Assembly: GCF_009730915.1 (NCBI RefSeq)
Contig: NW_024087181.1
Span: 1 to 64,000 of the forward strand
Length of the DNA: 64,000 nucleotides
DNA from: Dioscorea cayenensis subsp. rotundata
Lineage: Eukaryota > Streptophyta > Magnoliopsida > Dioscoreales > Dioscoreaceae
Direction of reading: 5' to 3'
In this document: piece by piece, positions 11,910 through 22,700 of the stretch
Position numbering within the stretch: position 1 is the first letter of the stretch
Layout: each line of letters opens with the position of its first letter
Program-made: the position numbers and the translations under genes
The notes under the pieces: generated by a model
The model's database searches: none
What the model was told of the DNA's origin: nothing
What the model saw: only the letters and a program-made list of their open reading frames with translations

Positions 11910-13458
11910 ATTTTTTTTAATCATAATTATTGTTTTTTTGCCCAAGCATAATATTAATGATATATTTCTCTCATTATATTTTGTATTTAAACATGTATTC
12001 ACCTACTTCTATACTTTGACTACTATCTTTAGAGGTGAAATAAGGACTTGCTTATTGGTGCTAACCATCATTAGGGAGAAAATAAGGAACTATATGTATT
12101 TTTTTTTTATGAATTTTGTTAGTTACTGCACTTACTTTATTTTTCTCCAATACACGTGTCGACAATCTAATGATTCTCAATAACACTTGCTCAAAAGAGC
12201 CAAAATTTAATGAAAAAATTCATATGTAATTTTTGACAATTGAACAATGTTTGATGAGGGACAAAGAATGGGTCTTTATATGGTCCACAAGGTTTGAAAT
12301 ATTTTCCATGATCGAACAAAATTGATAACAAGTTTGGCTACAGAGTCTTATTAAAAAAAAAAATCCACCAATTACTTTTGAGGATGACTTGGGTGTAGTT
12401 CTAACAATGTAGTTCATGTAGTTCCTTGAAAATTTGTGACAACTATCCCAAAACAAAACATTTCCTATAATACTTTTATTGCCTTCATTAAATAACTCAT
12501 GTGAAGGGTAGGTGTGAAAAAACTAGTGATGAACTACATTAACTACACATATAGAAATTCACCTAAATCTAGCTAACCCTTTTTAGGTCCTGTATCATAA
12601 AGGGCACCATGCTTTTATTGATTTTCATTTGTTTTTAATAAACATGTCATTGTAAACTAGTATCATTGAAAATATTTACAAATTTTTATGCTTGTTTTGT
12701 ACATATACCTTTGCGACCCTTAAAAATTAATAATAAAATTAAGCATTCTTTCCTCTTATTCTTTTCAGAAGTACATCATAATATTTTGTTTACTTTCATT
12801 TTTTTTTTCTGTTTTAACTTGGCTTATAATATATGTAAATAAAGTTTTAACAAATACTTTTGATATATCTTAAGTGGGTACATAACCCAATTTTAGAGAA
12901 TTATACCTTTGTTATGATTTTTGAAATTTTTATTTTTTTAGTTAGAATTAAGTTAGAATTCTTTTTTCTACAGAGAAAAAAAAAAAATTCTTGTACACAC
13001 TTTATTAAAATGGCTAATTACTAATAAAATTTTATAAAAAAAAATCATATTTACTTTATATCTTTACAAAACATTTACAGAAAAAAATAATTAACAAATA
13101 ACTAGGTAAATAAGTAAAAATGATTTATAGGAATATATTGATAAAATATTATCTTTAGAGGAATACAGTCCAAATAACCCATTTTTAAGGGGCTATTTAA
13201 AAAATAATTTAAAAATCTAAAAATAAAAAAAATGAAGATAACGTTTGACGGTTAAGATCATTTGATGGGCCTCCTCGAGATATGAAAACCGAACCCGCCA
13301 TCTATTTAAACCAATTGATTGCTTCGCTATCTCATTCGCCCTCTTTTCAATCGATCCATTCCCCCAAAACCCTCTTCTCCGGCGAATGAATGATCGGAGC
13401 TCCGGCGATATCTCAGCAAGTGTAGGCCAATACTGCGGAGGAGAGCGAGGTTGTGAAG
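11910..13458. other. Upstream flank of unit B, right arm of the palindrome
   Basis: AT-rich non-coding DNA colinear in reverse complement with 27190-28500 (C), 9300-10840 (A1) and 38830-40360 (A2). It also carries a second copy of the 130-base block found at 11608-11737 (AGTAAAAATGATTTATAG at 13116). No gene is seen. Confidence 0.55.
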
Positions 13459-15358
13459 ATGTCCAACAAAGGAGACCAGAATCTTGAAGATAACGAAGCA
13501 CTCGCGCTGGGTAGGCCAAAGCGAAGGAGAAAACCCGTCGATCGTTATCGAACGGAGGATTTCCGGGAGAAGAAGAAGAAGAAGCTCCTTCACATCCCGG
13601 AGGTAAATTAGGGTTCTTGATTTTTTCTTTTCTGTCTGAATCGCTTATGGTTATCTTGTTATATGGTTCTCTATTGAAATTGGAACCTTTCTTGTGGTTT
13701 TTTAGGGCAAAGGAATTAAGCTGAGGGGCATCAAGAAGGGTACATTGATCTTTGTGGATTAATTCTTTTTATCTTTTAATTCCTGGATGTATGATTCATG
13801 GTGGTTTGAATATTAGCAAAATGATGTGATTTTTTATGCCCTGATGTTCGTTCTTAATTGTTGAATTCTTTAGTGTCTTTAAATTTGAAAAGGAGAAAGA
13901 CTGAAGATGATCTTTGATCTTTTCACGTTACTCTCTTTTAATCGTTTCACAAAGTTGATGATTCTTGGTAGTTTGAATATTAGCAAAAAGATTTGATTTT
14001 TTATGCCCTGATGTTTGTTCATAATGTCGAATTCTTTAGTGTCTTGAAATTTGAAAAAGAGAAAGATTGATGCTATTTCATGTTACTCTCTTTTTATCTT
14101 TTCACAGAATGTATGATTCATAATAGTTTTTATATTTGCAAAATGGTTCTGATTTTTCTTGGCTTGATGTTGTTCATATTGTTGAATTCTTTAGAGTCTT
14201 TAAATTTGAAAAAATGAAAGATTGATGCTGATCTTTGATCTTTTCAAACTATTATTCAAAATGATTCGATTTTTTATGCCTTGATGTTGTTCATATCGTT
14301 GAATTCTTTATAGTGTCTTCAAATTTGAGAAAGAGAGAGATTGATGCTTACTTGAAAACGTTTTAAAAAATGTAATCAACTTTTTTGAGATCTCTTTCAT
14401 GGGATAAAGGCCAAGGTAGAGTTTCTTGTGTGATGAGTTTCTTGTAAAGCTCTCACTTAATTTTGTTCAAGTTTGTATTAATCAATGGAATTATTTCTCT
14501 TTAGGACAAAGATCTAAAGCGAAATATATTGAATTTCTCTGGGTTTTTGTGGAGTCTTCAAGAGATGGTAATTTTCCTTCCTATTTGTGGTGATAATTTC
14601 AATTTTCTGACATGATGTTTAGGGTTGTAAATATATCTCTGATGTTATTCATATGTGAAATAAAGTTCTTTGGTTCAGAATCTCTGTGTAACACTTAATA
14701 GCTTGTTTGAAATGAGAAATGTGAAAGCTGAAAACACCAAGGTTGCGTAATTAGGACTGTGAAGATTAGGCGATGGGTTACCTGTTGTCAATGATATGGA
14801 TGAGAATGCAGTTCTGCAGATGCTAGAAGAACTTGGTGGCAATGAGTTATCTGCTGTCAATGACATGGATGAGAAAATGCAATTCTTCAGATGTTTGAGG
14901 TATTGGCTTATCCTGCACCAAGTAATTGTTGAAGTGCCACAGATGATCTGGGGAATACCAGGTTGGAAGGTGATGCAAATCTTGGAAGGCAAGCTGGAGC
15001 CTCTAAATCTGAGGATTTCACCATTATTTGTTGCCTTGTAAAACTATGAAAACATAGAAATAGTCAAGCTATTTTTGTATAGTAGTATGAGGCAGATTAT
15101 GGCCTTCTTGTCTTTGACTTCTCTATATATATATTGTAATGTTCTCCTGTAAAAGATGTACTGAAAAAATTATTGAATAAATAAAACAAGGGAGGGAGGG
15201 AATTGTGGGAGTCTGGTGTTCTTATGGTGCTTCTCTAAATTTCTTTTTGCAAATATGAAGAACTTGGTGGCAATGAGCCTGCTGAGATAAATAATGCAGC
15301 TATGATGACAACAACAATGAAAATATTGAATGTGGCAATTGAAATAGATTTGACACAA
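13459..15358 (+). pseudogene. DEK-like pseudogene, unit B
   Basis: Exon 1 (13459-13602) is intact: ATG, then LGRPKRRRKPVDRYR and a run of Lys, with donor GAG|GTAAAT. Exon 2 is 13706-13739. Exon 3 (14314-14415) is broken: after REIDAYLKTF comes a stop, because 14353-14400 is an inverted piece of exon 6. Exon 4 (about 14503-14565; DKDLKRNILNFSGFLW) and the end of exon 5 (about 14720-14735) are recognisable, but exons 6-7 and the acidic tract are deleted. The 69-bp repeats resume at 14778. A 2-base insertion (GAGAAAATGC against GAGAATGC in C) shifts the frame, and a foreign segment (about 14892-15257) splits the array before the last repeat. It stands head to head with A1. Confidence 0.8.
14892..15257 (+). 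mobile_element. Foreign segment inserted in the DEK repeat array (B copy)
   Basis: Between two 69-bp repeat units lies about 365 bases that are not DEK sequence and also occur in unit C (about 25529-25850, reverse orientation). It includes GGAATACCAGGTTGGAAGG, a TATATA stretch and TTGAATAAATAAAACAAG, which looks like a plant polyadenylation region. A retroposed mRNA 3' end or a small transposon are both possible. One frame reads SATDDLGNTRLEGDANL and continues to FTIICCL, which I do not recognise. Confidence 0.5.
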
Positions 15359-15359
15359 C

Positions 15360-16635
15360 CCGAAAAAGATACTCTACAAAACTCCATTCCATAAAACAGT
15401 ATTTAACATTCTAGATCTAATGCCCTCCTTTTCATTATAGTTCATAGAGCTCCTTGTTAAATAATCTCCAATGGGGAAACAACGTATCTGATGAAGAGTC
15501 ATATCAATATTAAGTATTTCAGTATTTGTAATGAATGTGGCTTTAGTCACATAAGTGTGTTGGAACGTGTGTCGTTCTCTTTTGTATGCATGGACAAACT
15601 TAAAAGTCCATGAAGACTAAGTTAATGTCTGAATTAGTGAAGTTCACCATTTCAAAACTCTCTTTTTCCACCTCTGCCGAAGAACAAAAACAACTATATG
15701 CAAAAGACTGCGCTGCATTGGAGAGAATTGTGGTTTCCGAAATAAAAGCAGATGAATGCTTGTTTCCTGAACTCTCTGCCTTAGTTACACAGACGGTGGT
15801 GTGGGAGTGACCATCTCTGGAATACCTTGAGCTCAGGTCGTGTACTAAGATTATGCAAACTTCATGCTTGGTCCCTTAACCTTTGAAAGAATTGGGTTGC
15901 TGGTAAATGTAGACAATCTTAATCACAGAGGCAATCCATGAGTGACTAACAGATTCTGGTTGTGTTGCTTATTGGTTGTTTGGTTTGGTTTGGTTGTATA
16001 TTGTTTCAAATTTCTGTTGGTGTTTGGCTGCTGATGGTTAATTTGTTTGTGTTTTGCTGCTTTTGATAAAAAGACAACTGTTATTGCTTCTGTTTGCGTG
16101 GGGATTTGGATTAAACTCTATTGTAATGTGTTGTTTGGAATTTTATAATTGTTTGGGACGAATAAGATGTTGTAATAAAAATAATTTGACTAAAATTGTT
16201 GTGGTATTAATTTAATGAATCTTATGGAATAAATGTATTTAGGTTACACCGTATTGGTTTATACATTATAAACTAAAATGGAAGAAGGTAATTACATGTA
16301 CATACTGAGCCCATTACTTCATTTTGTTTCAACTAACGCAACATGTTCTTTGCCCATTGGTGAAGCGAAGACCATATCTTTGCAGCTGATGGGAACCAAG
16401 CCCTTGCTTGTTTATGTCAAGAAATTACTTGGAAAAATCCATGGAAACTGAACTGATTTCCATCAACAGCAATATCCACTTGCTTGCGTTTCTCGAGTTT
16501 GAAGCATCTTCAAGTTTGTCAGCTGGCCAAATTTGACAAGTTGTTGGGTGATGAGCTATGATAGCATGAACAAATCCCATGTAATGAGCATAGACACAAT
16601 TGTCCAAGCTTGACCAATTCAATACCATCAAGACT
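15360..16635 (+). pseudogene. Scrambled NLR leucine-rich-repeat debris
   Basis: 15690-16260 matches 23980-24530, the LRR relic and trailing sequence downstream of the intact NLR: CTGCATTGGAGAGAATTGT, then ECLFPELSALVTQTVV. 16383-16630 matches the LRR coding part of the intact NLR at about 21991-22270 (CTGATGGGAACCAAGCCC; the protein counterpart is LMGTKPLAVWVKKLL), here with several stops and indels. In the intact gene the second segment lies upstream of the first kind, so their order here is reversed. This is a rearranged, non-functional NLR copy. 15360-15430 also resembles 23668-23740 and 24825-24890. Confidence 0.75.
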
Positions 16636-16675
16636 TCAGAAGGGCAAAAGGAAAAAAAACAAAGCTTTCTAAGTT

Positions 16676-16712
16676 ATATATATTATATATATATATATAT
16701 ATAATATATATT
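16676..16712. repeat. TA dinucleotide microsatellite
   Basis: An interrupted TA run directly follows the NLR debris and can fold back on itself. Confidence 0.8.
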
Positions 16713-17620
16713 ACTCTTTACAAATCATTCAAAGTTTTCCACTCCAATAAATTTCAACTTTTAGTTATTCTTTTTTATTTTTTAATTTATATAATTAAGT
16801 CTTTACAAAAATTGTGGTTTATTTACCTTTGTAAAAAATCTTTAAAAATTTTTATTCTTCCCCTTTAGGCTTCAGCTTTCAATTTTTTTTTTTCTGTTTG
16901 ATTTTAATTTTTATTTTTGAAATTTCGCCTTTTACCCAAAGCCAAACAACAGTACAAAATATTCTTGTGCCTCACAAATGGGGTTAGGATTTACATCTTT
17001 TGAGAATACCCACATTGCCCTCTTGGCAAAAGCCAAGGAACAATACAAAATATCTTTATGCCTCGAGCAAGTATAGGTTGGATTATGCCCTTGTCAACGT
17101 TTGGTGTCTATAATTTTATTATCAAAACTCATATGTTTATAGTACTTATAAGCATTTATACCTACCATAAAATATAACAATTAAATAGCTTTTGATTGGA
17201 GATATGATATTAATTACCTCGAGAATTTGGATCAAACATACCGGATTACCTTGTTTAGTTGTTTAAGGTGGAAATATTACATTTCTAAAATTTAACAACT
17301 TTTGTAATACTAGTAGTTATGTGATTACAAATGCAATAAGTAGTAATCTAATATTCACAGTGGAATATAATTTTTTTTTTCAATTGTACCCTATTTATTT
17401 TACACTTTTGGACTAAAAGGAAATTCATTAAATTTTAAAAAATGAGAAATTTTTATGTTTAATTTCTAATTCAAAATATAATACACCATTATCTTTAATT
17501 TGATTCTAATTAACTTAGTTTTAATTTAAAAGAGGGTAGCTAAGATATAAAAAAAATCATTGAATGAAAGTTTATATATATATATGGGAAATGTTAATCT
17601 AGGTGTGGACCCCGCCCAAA
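16713..17620. other. AT-rich intergenic stretch
   Basis: No gene is seen. A short direct repeat (CCAAACAACAGTACAAAATAT at 16939 and an AAGGAACAATACAAAATAT cousin at 17034) sits near CTTGTGCCTC and TTATGCCTCG. The rest is AT-rich. Confidence 0.5.
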
Positions 17621-17747
17621 GCTTGATTAGAATAATCAAAGCATATGAGTAAGGTTCAAATCAATATGGCTAAAATCTCATTTCTATATGTCGGCAAAGG
17701 AAAGGAAATTTTTGTTATTTTTGGAATTCAAAAGATTTTAGATAAAC
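17621..17747. repeat. Fragment of a DEK-unit intron
   Basis: AAAGCATATGAGTAAGGTTC through TTTTAGATAAAC is colinear with 49768-49872 in the exon 7-8 intron of unit D and continues after the hAT element as ATGCAAATTT. A sixth, tiny relic of the DEK family therefore lies here, between the NLR debris and the intact NLR. Confidence 0.7.
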
Positions 17748-18691
17748 CAATGATTTAAAAACCGGACCGGACCGGCCGGTTGAACCGGTTGAACCGGGAA
17801 CCGGCCGATAAACCAGTCCGATTACTCACATAAAATAGTAAAGAACCGGGCCGGCCGGTTCAACCGGTTCAACCGGTGAACCGGTTGAACCGGACCGGCC
17901 AATTTATTAATTAAATTATTTAATTAGTTTATTTATTTTATAATTAAAAACTTAAATAAAGTTAATAAACTCATTAACTCGGTCCAAATTTCAAAAAGGC
18001 AAAAAAAGTCACAAAATACTTGAAGATATTAATATATTATGATTTATTATCATTAATTTATTATAATTAACTTATAATTTTACGCTAATCAACAATTAAA
18101 TCATTAAAATTAAAGTATTAAAGTATTAAACCAAACATTTCAATGGTTTGGTTTTTATTTTTTAATCATTATTGTTGTTGTATACTTGTATACTTATATT
18201 TTTATTTAATTCTTTATTTTTTTAATATTTGTTGTATAGTTGTATCCTCGTATATTTGTATTTTTAAAAAAATTTTAATTTTTATATAAAGTTAAGACTT
18301 TGTGACCTTATAAAGGTAATTTAAATTTGCAATATGTAATTTTGTATCTTTTTTATTATTTTTTCTTTATTTTTGAAGTTATTTTTACTTATTTATTATT
18401 ATTATTTTAATTTTTAAATATTTATTTATTTGAAAAAATTAAATCCGGTTGAACAATTTTAATAACGTCAAGAGTTATTAATCAAGAGTTATTCACTAAT
18501 ATGAATGGGCATTTTTGTTGATTTTTTTGAATTTTTTTTTATAATTTTATGATTTTTTTGACATTTCTTATTTTAACAAAAATTTAAAAAAATAAAAAAT
18601 GTTGGACCGGCCGGTCGAACCGGTTGGACCGGTTGAACCGCGAACCGGTTGGCCAACCGGTTCACCAACCGGTCCGGTTTTTAAATCCTTG
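17748..18691. mobile_element. Complete non-autonomous hAT transposon (944 bp)
   Basis: The ends are inverted repeats: CAATGATTTAAAAACCGG at the left and CAAGGATTTAAAAACCGG read inward from the right, both continuing into ACCGG-rich subterminal sequence. The element is flanked by identical 8-bp duplications AGATAAAC (17740-17747 and 18692-18699). Unit D at 49867-49874 shows the uninterrupted site, TTTTAGATAAACATGCAAATTC. An 8-bp target duplication and these TIRs define the hAT superfamily. The interior is AT-rich and non-coding. Many repeats of CCGGTTGAACCGG at both ends may be transposase-binding sites. Confidence 0.92.
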
Positions 18692-18699
18692 AGATAAAC

Positions 18700-19796
18700 A
18701 TGCAAATTTTGGGGCCCCGTTTCTTGTCCATACCCTCCTTATCCAGCATCTTTTCAACATGAGAACTTTGGATGGCTATCAACTTTTCCCCACTTCTAGC
18801 TCTCCATGATGCTTTGTTTCCCATTACCACTGGTTCCTTTTCCTTCAAAAAGTAATGAACAACCTTCTTTCTCCTCTTAATCATACTTCTTGTTGTTAAA
18901 TATTGGGCTTGCATCTAGAATGTTGGTTAAGCCTTGGTTTAGCACTCCCCCAAGAGTGAGTTAGTCTCAATTTTAAGCTTGGGGTTAATTGCATGTTCGT
19001 CCCTTGCCATAGTTGGCATCCATAGTAGCTATCTTGTAGTATGACCCACTTGGGACCTTGTATCCTTTAGTATCTTTAGATCAAGAATTTGGGAGGTTGT
19101 TGATTTTATTATTGCTTGATTACAGGATCTCTTCAAAAGTGTTGATTCTAGTGTTTGAAATCGATGTGAAGTGGTTGTTGGGGAGATATCCAAGTAAGTA
19201 ATCCACAAATATTATTTTGACAAGTTTTAATTGCAAAATTTCTAATATTATTTGATTATATATTTAAAATATCCCAAGATTGGGAGCCTACAACTATTTT
19301 GTTTAAAGGATTAGTTGATCATTTTTGGATTTTAAATTTTGGTATGTAACTTTACATTATTTTTCTAGTGACTTTTTGCATATGTATCTTGAATATGTAG
19401 AAAATTCTGAACTTAGCTTTCAAAGATATTTTGTTATGAATATTGTAAGTGATCTACTGATATCTTTTGTATATCATTTCATTTTTTATTCTTGTCCTTA
19501 TTTTTGGGATTCTCTGAAATTATGGTTGTGTTGAGCATCCAATCATCTTTATAAGTGATACGACCAAAGAGATATCTGCCTCTTGTGTTGTCAGCAATTG
19601 AGGCCTTGCTTCTGTGTTTTTCTTTTTTTTTAGTCGATGCTAATATGTATATAGAGTTTATAAACATTTGTACCTATCATAAAGCATAATCCGTAATAGG
19701 TCATATTGAAAATATATATGTTATATAACGAATTATTTTCCAAATCAGAAAAAGTTCAAAAACTTAACATTTATTACTCTTTGTGGTTCCCAGAGA
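18700..19796. other. Upstream region of the intact NLR
   Basis: The first 15 bases finish the DEK-intron relic. A minus-strand frame at 18681-18914 (77 codons, VVHYFLKEKEPVVMGNK) is not recognised. 18990-19210 is related to 44755-44965: both carry GCATAGTTGGCAT-like words, a GATCTCTTC/GACCTTTCC block and AAGTAATCCAC. The NLR start codon follows TGGTTCCCAGAGA, and TTCCCAG could be a 3' splice site for a 5'-UTR intron. I cannot place the promoter. Confidence 0.4.
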
Positions 19797-22700
19797 ATGG
19801 AGTCCTTGATAACAATCACTACTGACATTGTCAAGCATGCATGGTCCCCCATTAGCCGCCACTTGGGTTACCTTATTTGTTACACAAGCAAGATTGAGAA
19901 GTTGGAGAGCATATTTAATAAACTAGATGATCTTCAGAAGGATGTCCAGGAAAGGGTTAACGCAGCGAGGCGTGAAAGACTTGAAGAGGCCACGAGAGAA
20001 GTTCGAACTTGGTTGTGTAATGTGAACAATATGAAAGGAGAGGTACAGAAAATCAAACTTGAAGCTAGTAGTACTCTGACCTCCAATAATTGCTTTCAAC
20101 ACATAAAACTGCGCTATAAACTTGGAAGAGAGGCTGCTCATCATATAAAAAACACTGATGATCTTATAATAGAAGGCAAGTTTGATAGTGTGTCTCACAA
20201 GCGGCCACCCCCAAGCACTACCGATTCACTGTTGTATAATGAAGATTTCGTGATTTTCGATTCAAGGAAGTCACGTGTGAAGAAAATACTTGAAGCTCTG
20301 AAGGATGATGCTGTGCACTCAATTGGGCTTTGGGGCATGGGAGGAGTGGGAAAGACGATGTTAGTTAAAGACGTCGCGAAGCAAGCCAAAGAGCAGAGCT
20401 TGTTTGGTGAGGTGATGATGGTGACTGTATCACAAAACATTGATCTAAAGAGAATTCAAACTGTCATGGCAGAGAGTTTGGGTTTGCATCTCAGCGATGA
20501 AAGTGTAGAAGTAAGAGCTGTCAAGCTTGCAGACAAATTAGAAACGACAGATAACAAAGTATTGGTGATATTAGATGATTTATGGGAGACGTTGGATCTG
20601 TCAATGGTTCGGATTCCACGTTCACTGATGGGTACAACTTGCAAAGTGGTGATCACAACAAGAAACAAAAATGTCTGTGGAGGAATGAAGTGCCGAGAGA
20701 TAATTGAGTTGAAGACATTGTCAGATGAAGAATCTTGGATTCTATTCAAGAATAGAGCAGGGGATGCAGTGGAGTCCCCCACAATAAGGAAATTGGCACA
20801 GAAAGTGGCCAAAGAGTGCGCTGGTCTGCCTCTAGCACTGGTGGTTCTTGGCACAACACTTAAGGATAAGAGCTCCTTGACTTGGGACACAGTGTTGAAT
20901 CAGCTAAAAGGGTCAAAGGAGGTGTATCTCCAAGGTGTGAGTAAACAAGTTTATCAATCCATAAAACTAAGTTTCGATTTCTTAGAGATTGAGGCAGCCA
21001 AGTCTTGCTTCTTGCACTGTTGTGTCTACCCTGAAGATTGGGAAATTCCTAAAGAAGAACTAATGCATATGATGGCCGGAGGGGGCCTCTTAGCTGATGT
21101 TGAAACTCTAAATGAAGCACAGAGCAGAGTGGATCTACTGCTTGACCAGCTAAAAGCTTGTGGTTTGCTTCTTCAAGGTAGGGATGAACGCTATGTAAGA
21201 ATGCATGATGTTGTTAGGGATGTGGCGATACATATCGGTGATGTGGCAGATCATGCTTTCTATACAAGAGCTGGGCAAGGCTTGACAGGGTGGCCAAGAA
21301 CTACTGAAAGTGACATGCGAAATTGCCGACGGCTTTCACTGATGCACAATGATATTGAAGATCTTCCTCCTGATCCAATGCAGTATCCAAAACTTGAAAT
21401 GATGATCCTGAGCTTCAATCGGAGGTTAATAAGCATCCCAGAAATGTTCTTCCTACACATGGGATCCCTGATGATTCTTGACTTAAGTTGTACAGACATT
21501 AAATCACTGCCAAAATCATTCTCTTATCTCACTAATCTCAGAATATTGAACCTGAGTGGTTGTCGTTCTCTGAAAGATATTTCTCACATTAATGGGTTGA
21601 AGATGCTTGAAATACTTATTTTGGTTGGTTGTCCAGTGTCCATTGTTCCAGAAGCTGTAGGATGCGCACAAAGTCTGAGATTTCTTAATTTGAGTTTAGT
21701 GGCTCCAGTTTCATCTTGCCTTGATATTTTTTTTTCCAAGGAATTGCCAAGATTTCACAGGCTAGAACAATTGTTCATGGTCAAGTTTGCAGGTAGCTTT
21801 CAAGAGTTGATAAGCTTGAGGCATCTAACACATCTATTCATCACAAAAGTGGTGGACTTGGATGATTCCTTATCACATGAACTAGTCTTACCAGATTCTT
21901 GGCCTGATCGACTTCTAAAATTTAGTCTTTGTTTTGTCGAAGGTCTGCCAATGAATTTTTTTTTTGGACAAAAATCTAGAGCGCTGAGACTGATGGGAAC
22001 CAAGCCCTTGGCTGTTTGGGTCAAGAAATTACTTGAAAAAACAAGACAGTTGGCATTAGTAGAATTCCAAAAAACTGAATTGATTTCCATCAACAGCGAT
22101 ATCCCGCCGCTTGTGTTCTCAAGTTTGGAGTCTCTTGACATTATGAGCTGGCCAAAGTTGACCAAGTTGTTGGACGATGAGTTATCATTGCAGGAAGAAA
22201 TCCCCCTCAGCCAACTCCAACACATGATCATCAGCAATTGTCCTGGGTTGACCAATTTAATACCATCAAGGTTTTATCAGCGGAGTATGCTGCCAGGGCT
22301 AAGGGATCTCCAATTATCTCTCCTACAGAGTCTACATAATGTATTACAACCATTCCAATGCCTACCAAACTTGACGACCTTGTACATCGATAAATGTGGA
22401 GTGAGATATGTAGTTTCATCTGAGATGGAGACAGTGGCAATATTGGCTGATCCTTTTCCAGCACTAGATAATCTTGAGATCAACAATTGCAAAGAGATGA
22501 TTGAGATGATCTCTCCCCCTGCTTCTTTGCAAGTCCGGTGCTTCTTCCAGAGACTTAGACAACTCCAAATCTATTCATGTCCAAGACTAAAGCATCTTTT
22601 CACCTACGAGCAGGCAATAGGCATGCAACATTTGAAAAAGCTTGATATCAGATATTGTGCTGCGTTAGAGGCTGTGGTGATTTCCACGGAAAATAAAGAG

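Noticed and set aside
13217-13593. Minus-strand frames opposite exon 1 of unit B
   Set aside because: They are antisense to the DEK exon; matching antisense frames appear at A1, A2 and D.
18681-18914. 77-codon minus-strand frame (VVHYFLKEKEPVV) as a gene
   Set aside because: It overlaps the end of the hAT element and the DEK-intron relic, has no recognised domain and no convincing splice partners.
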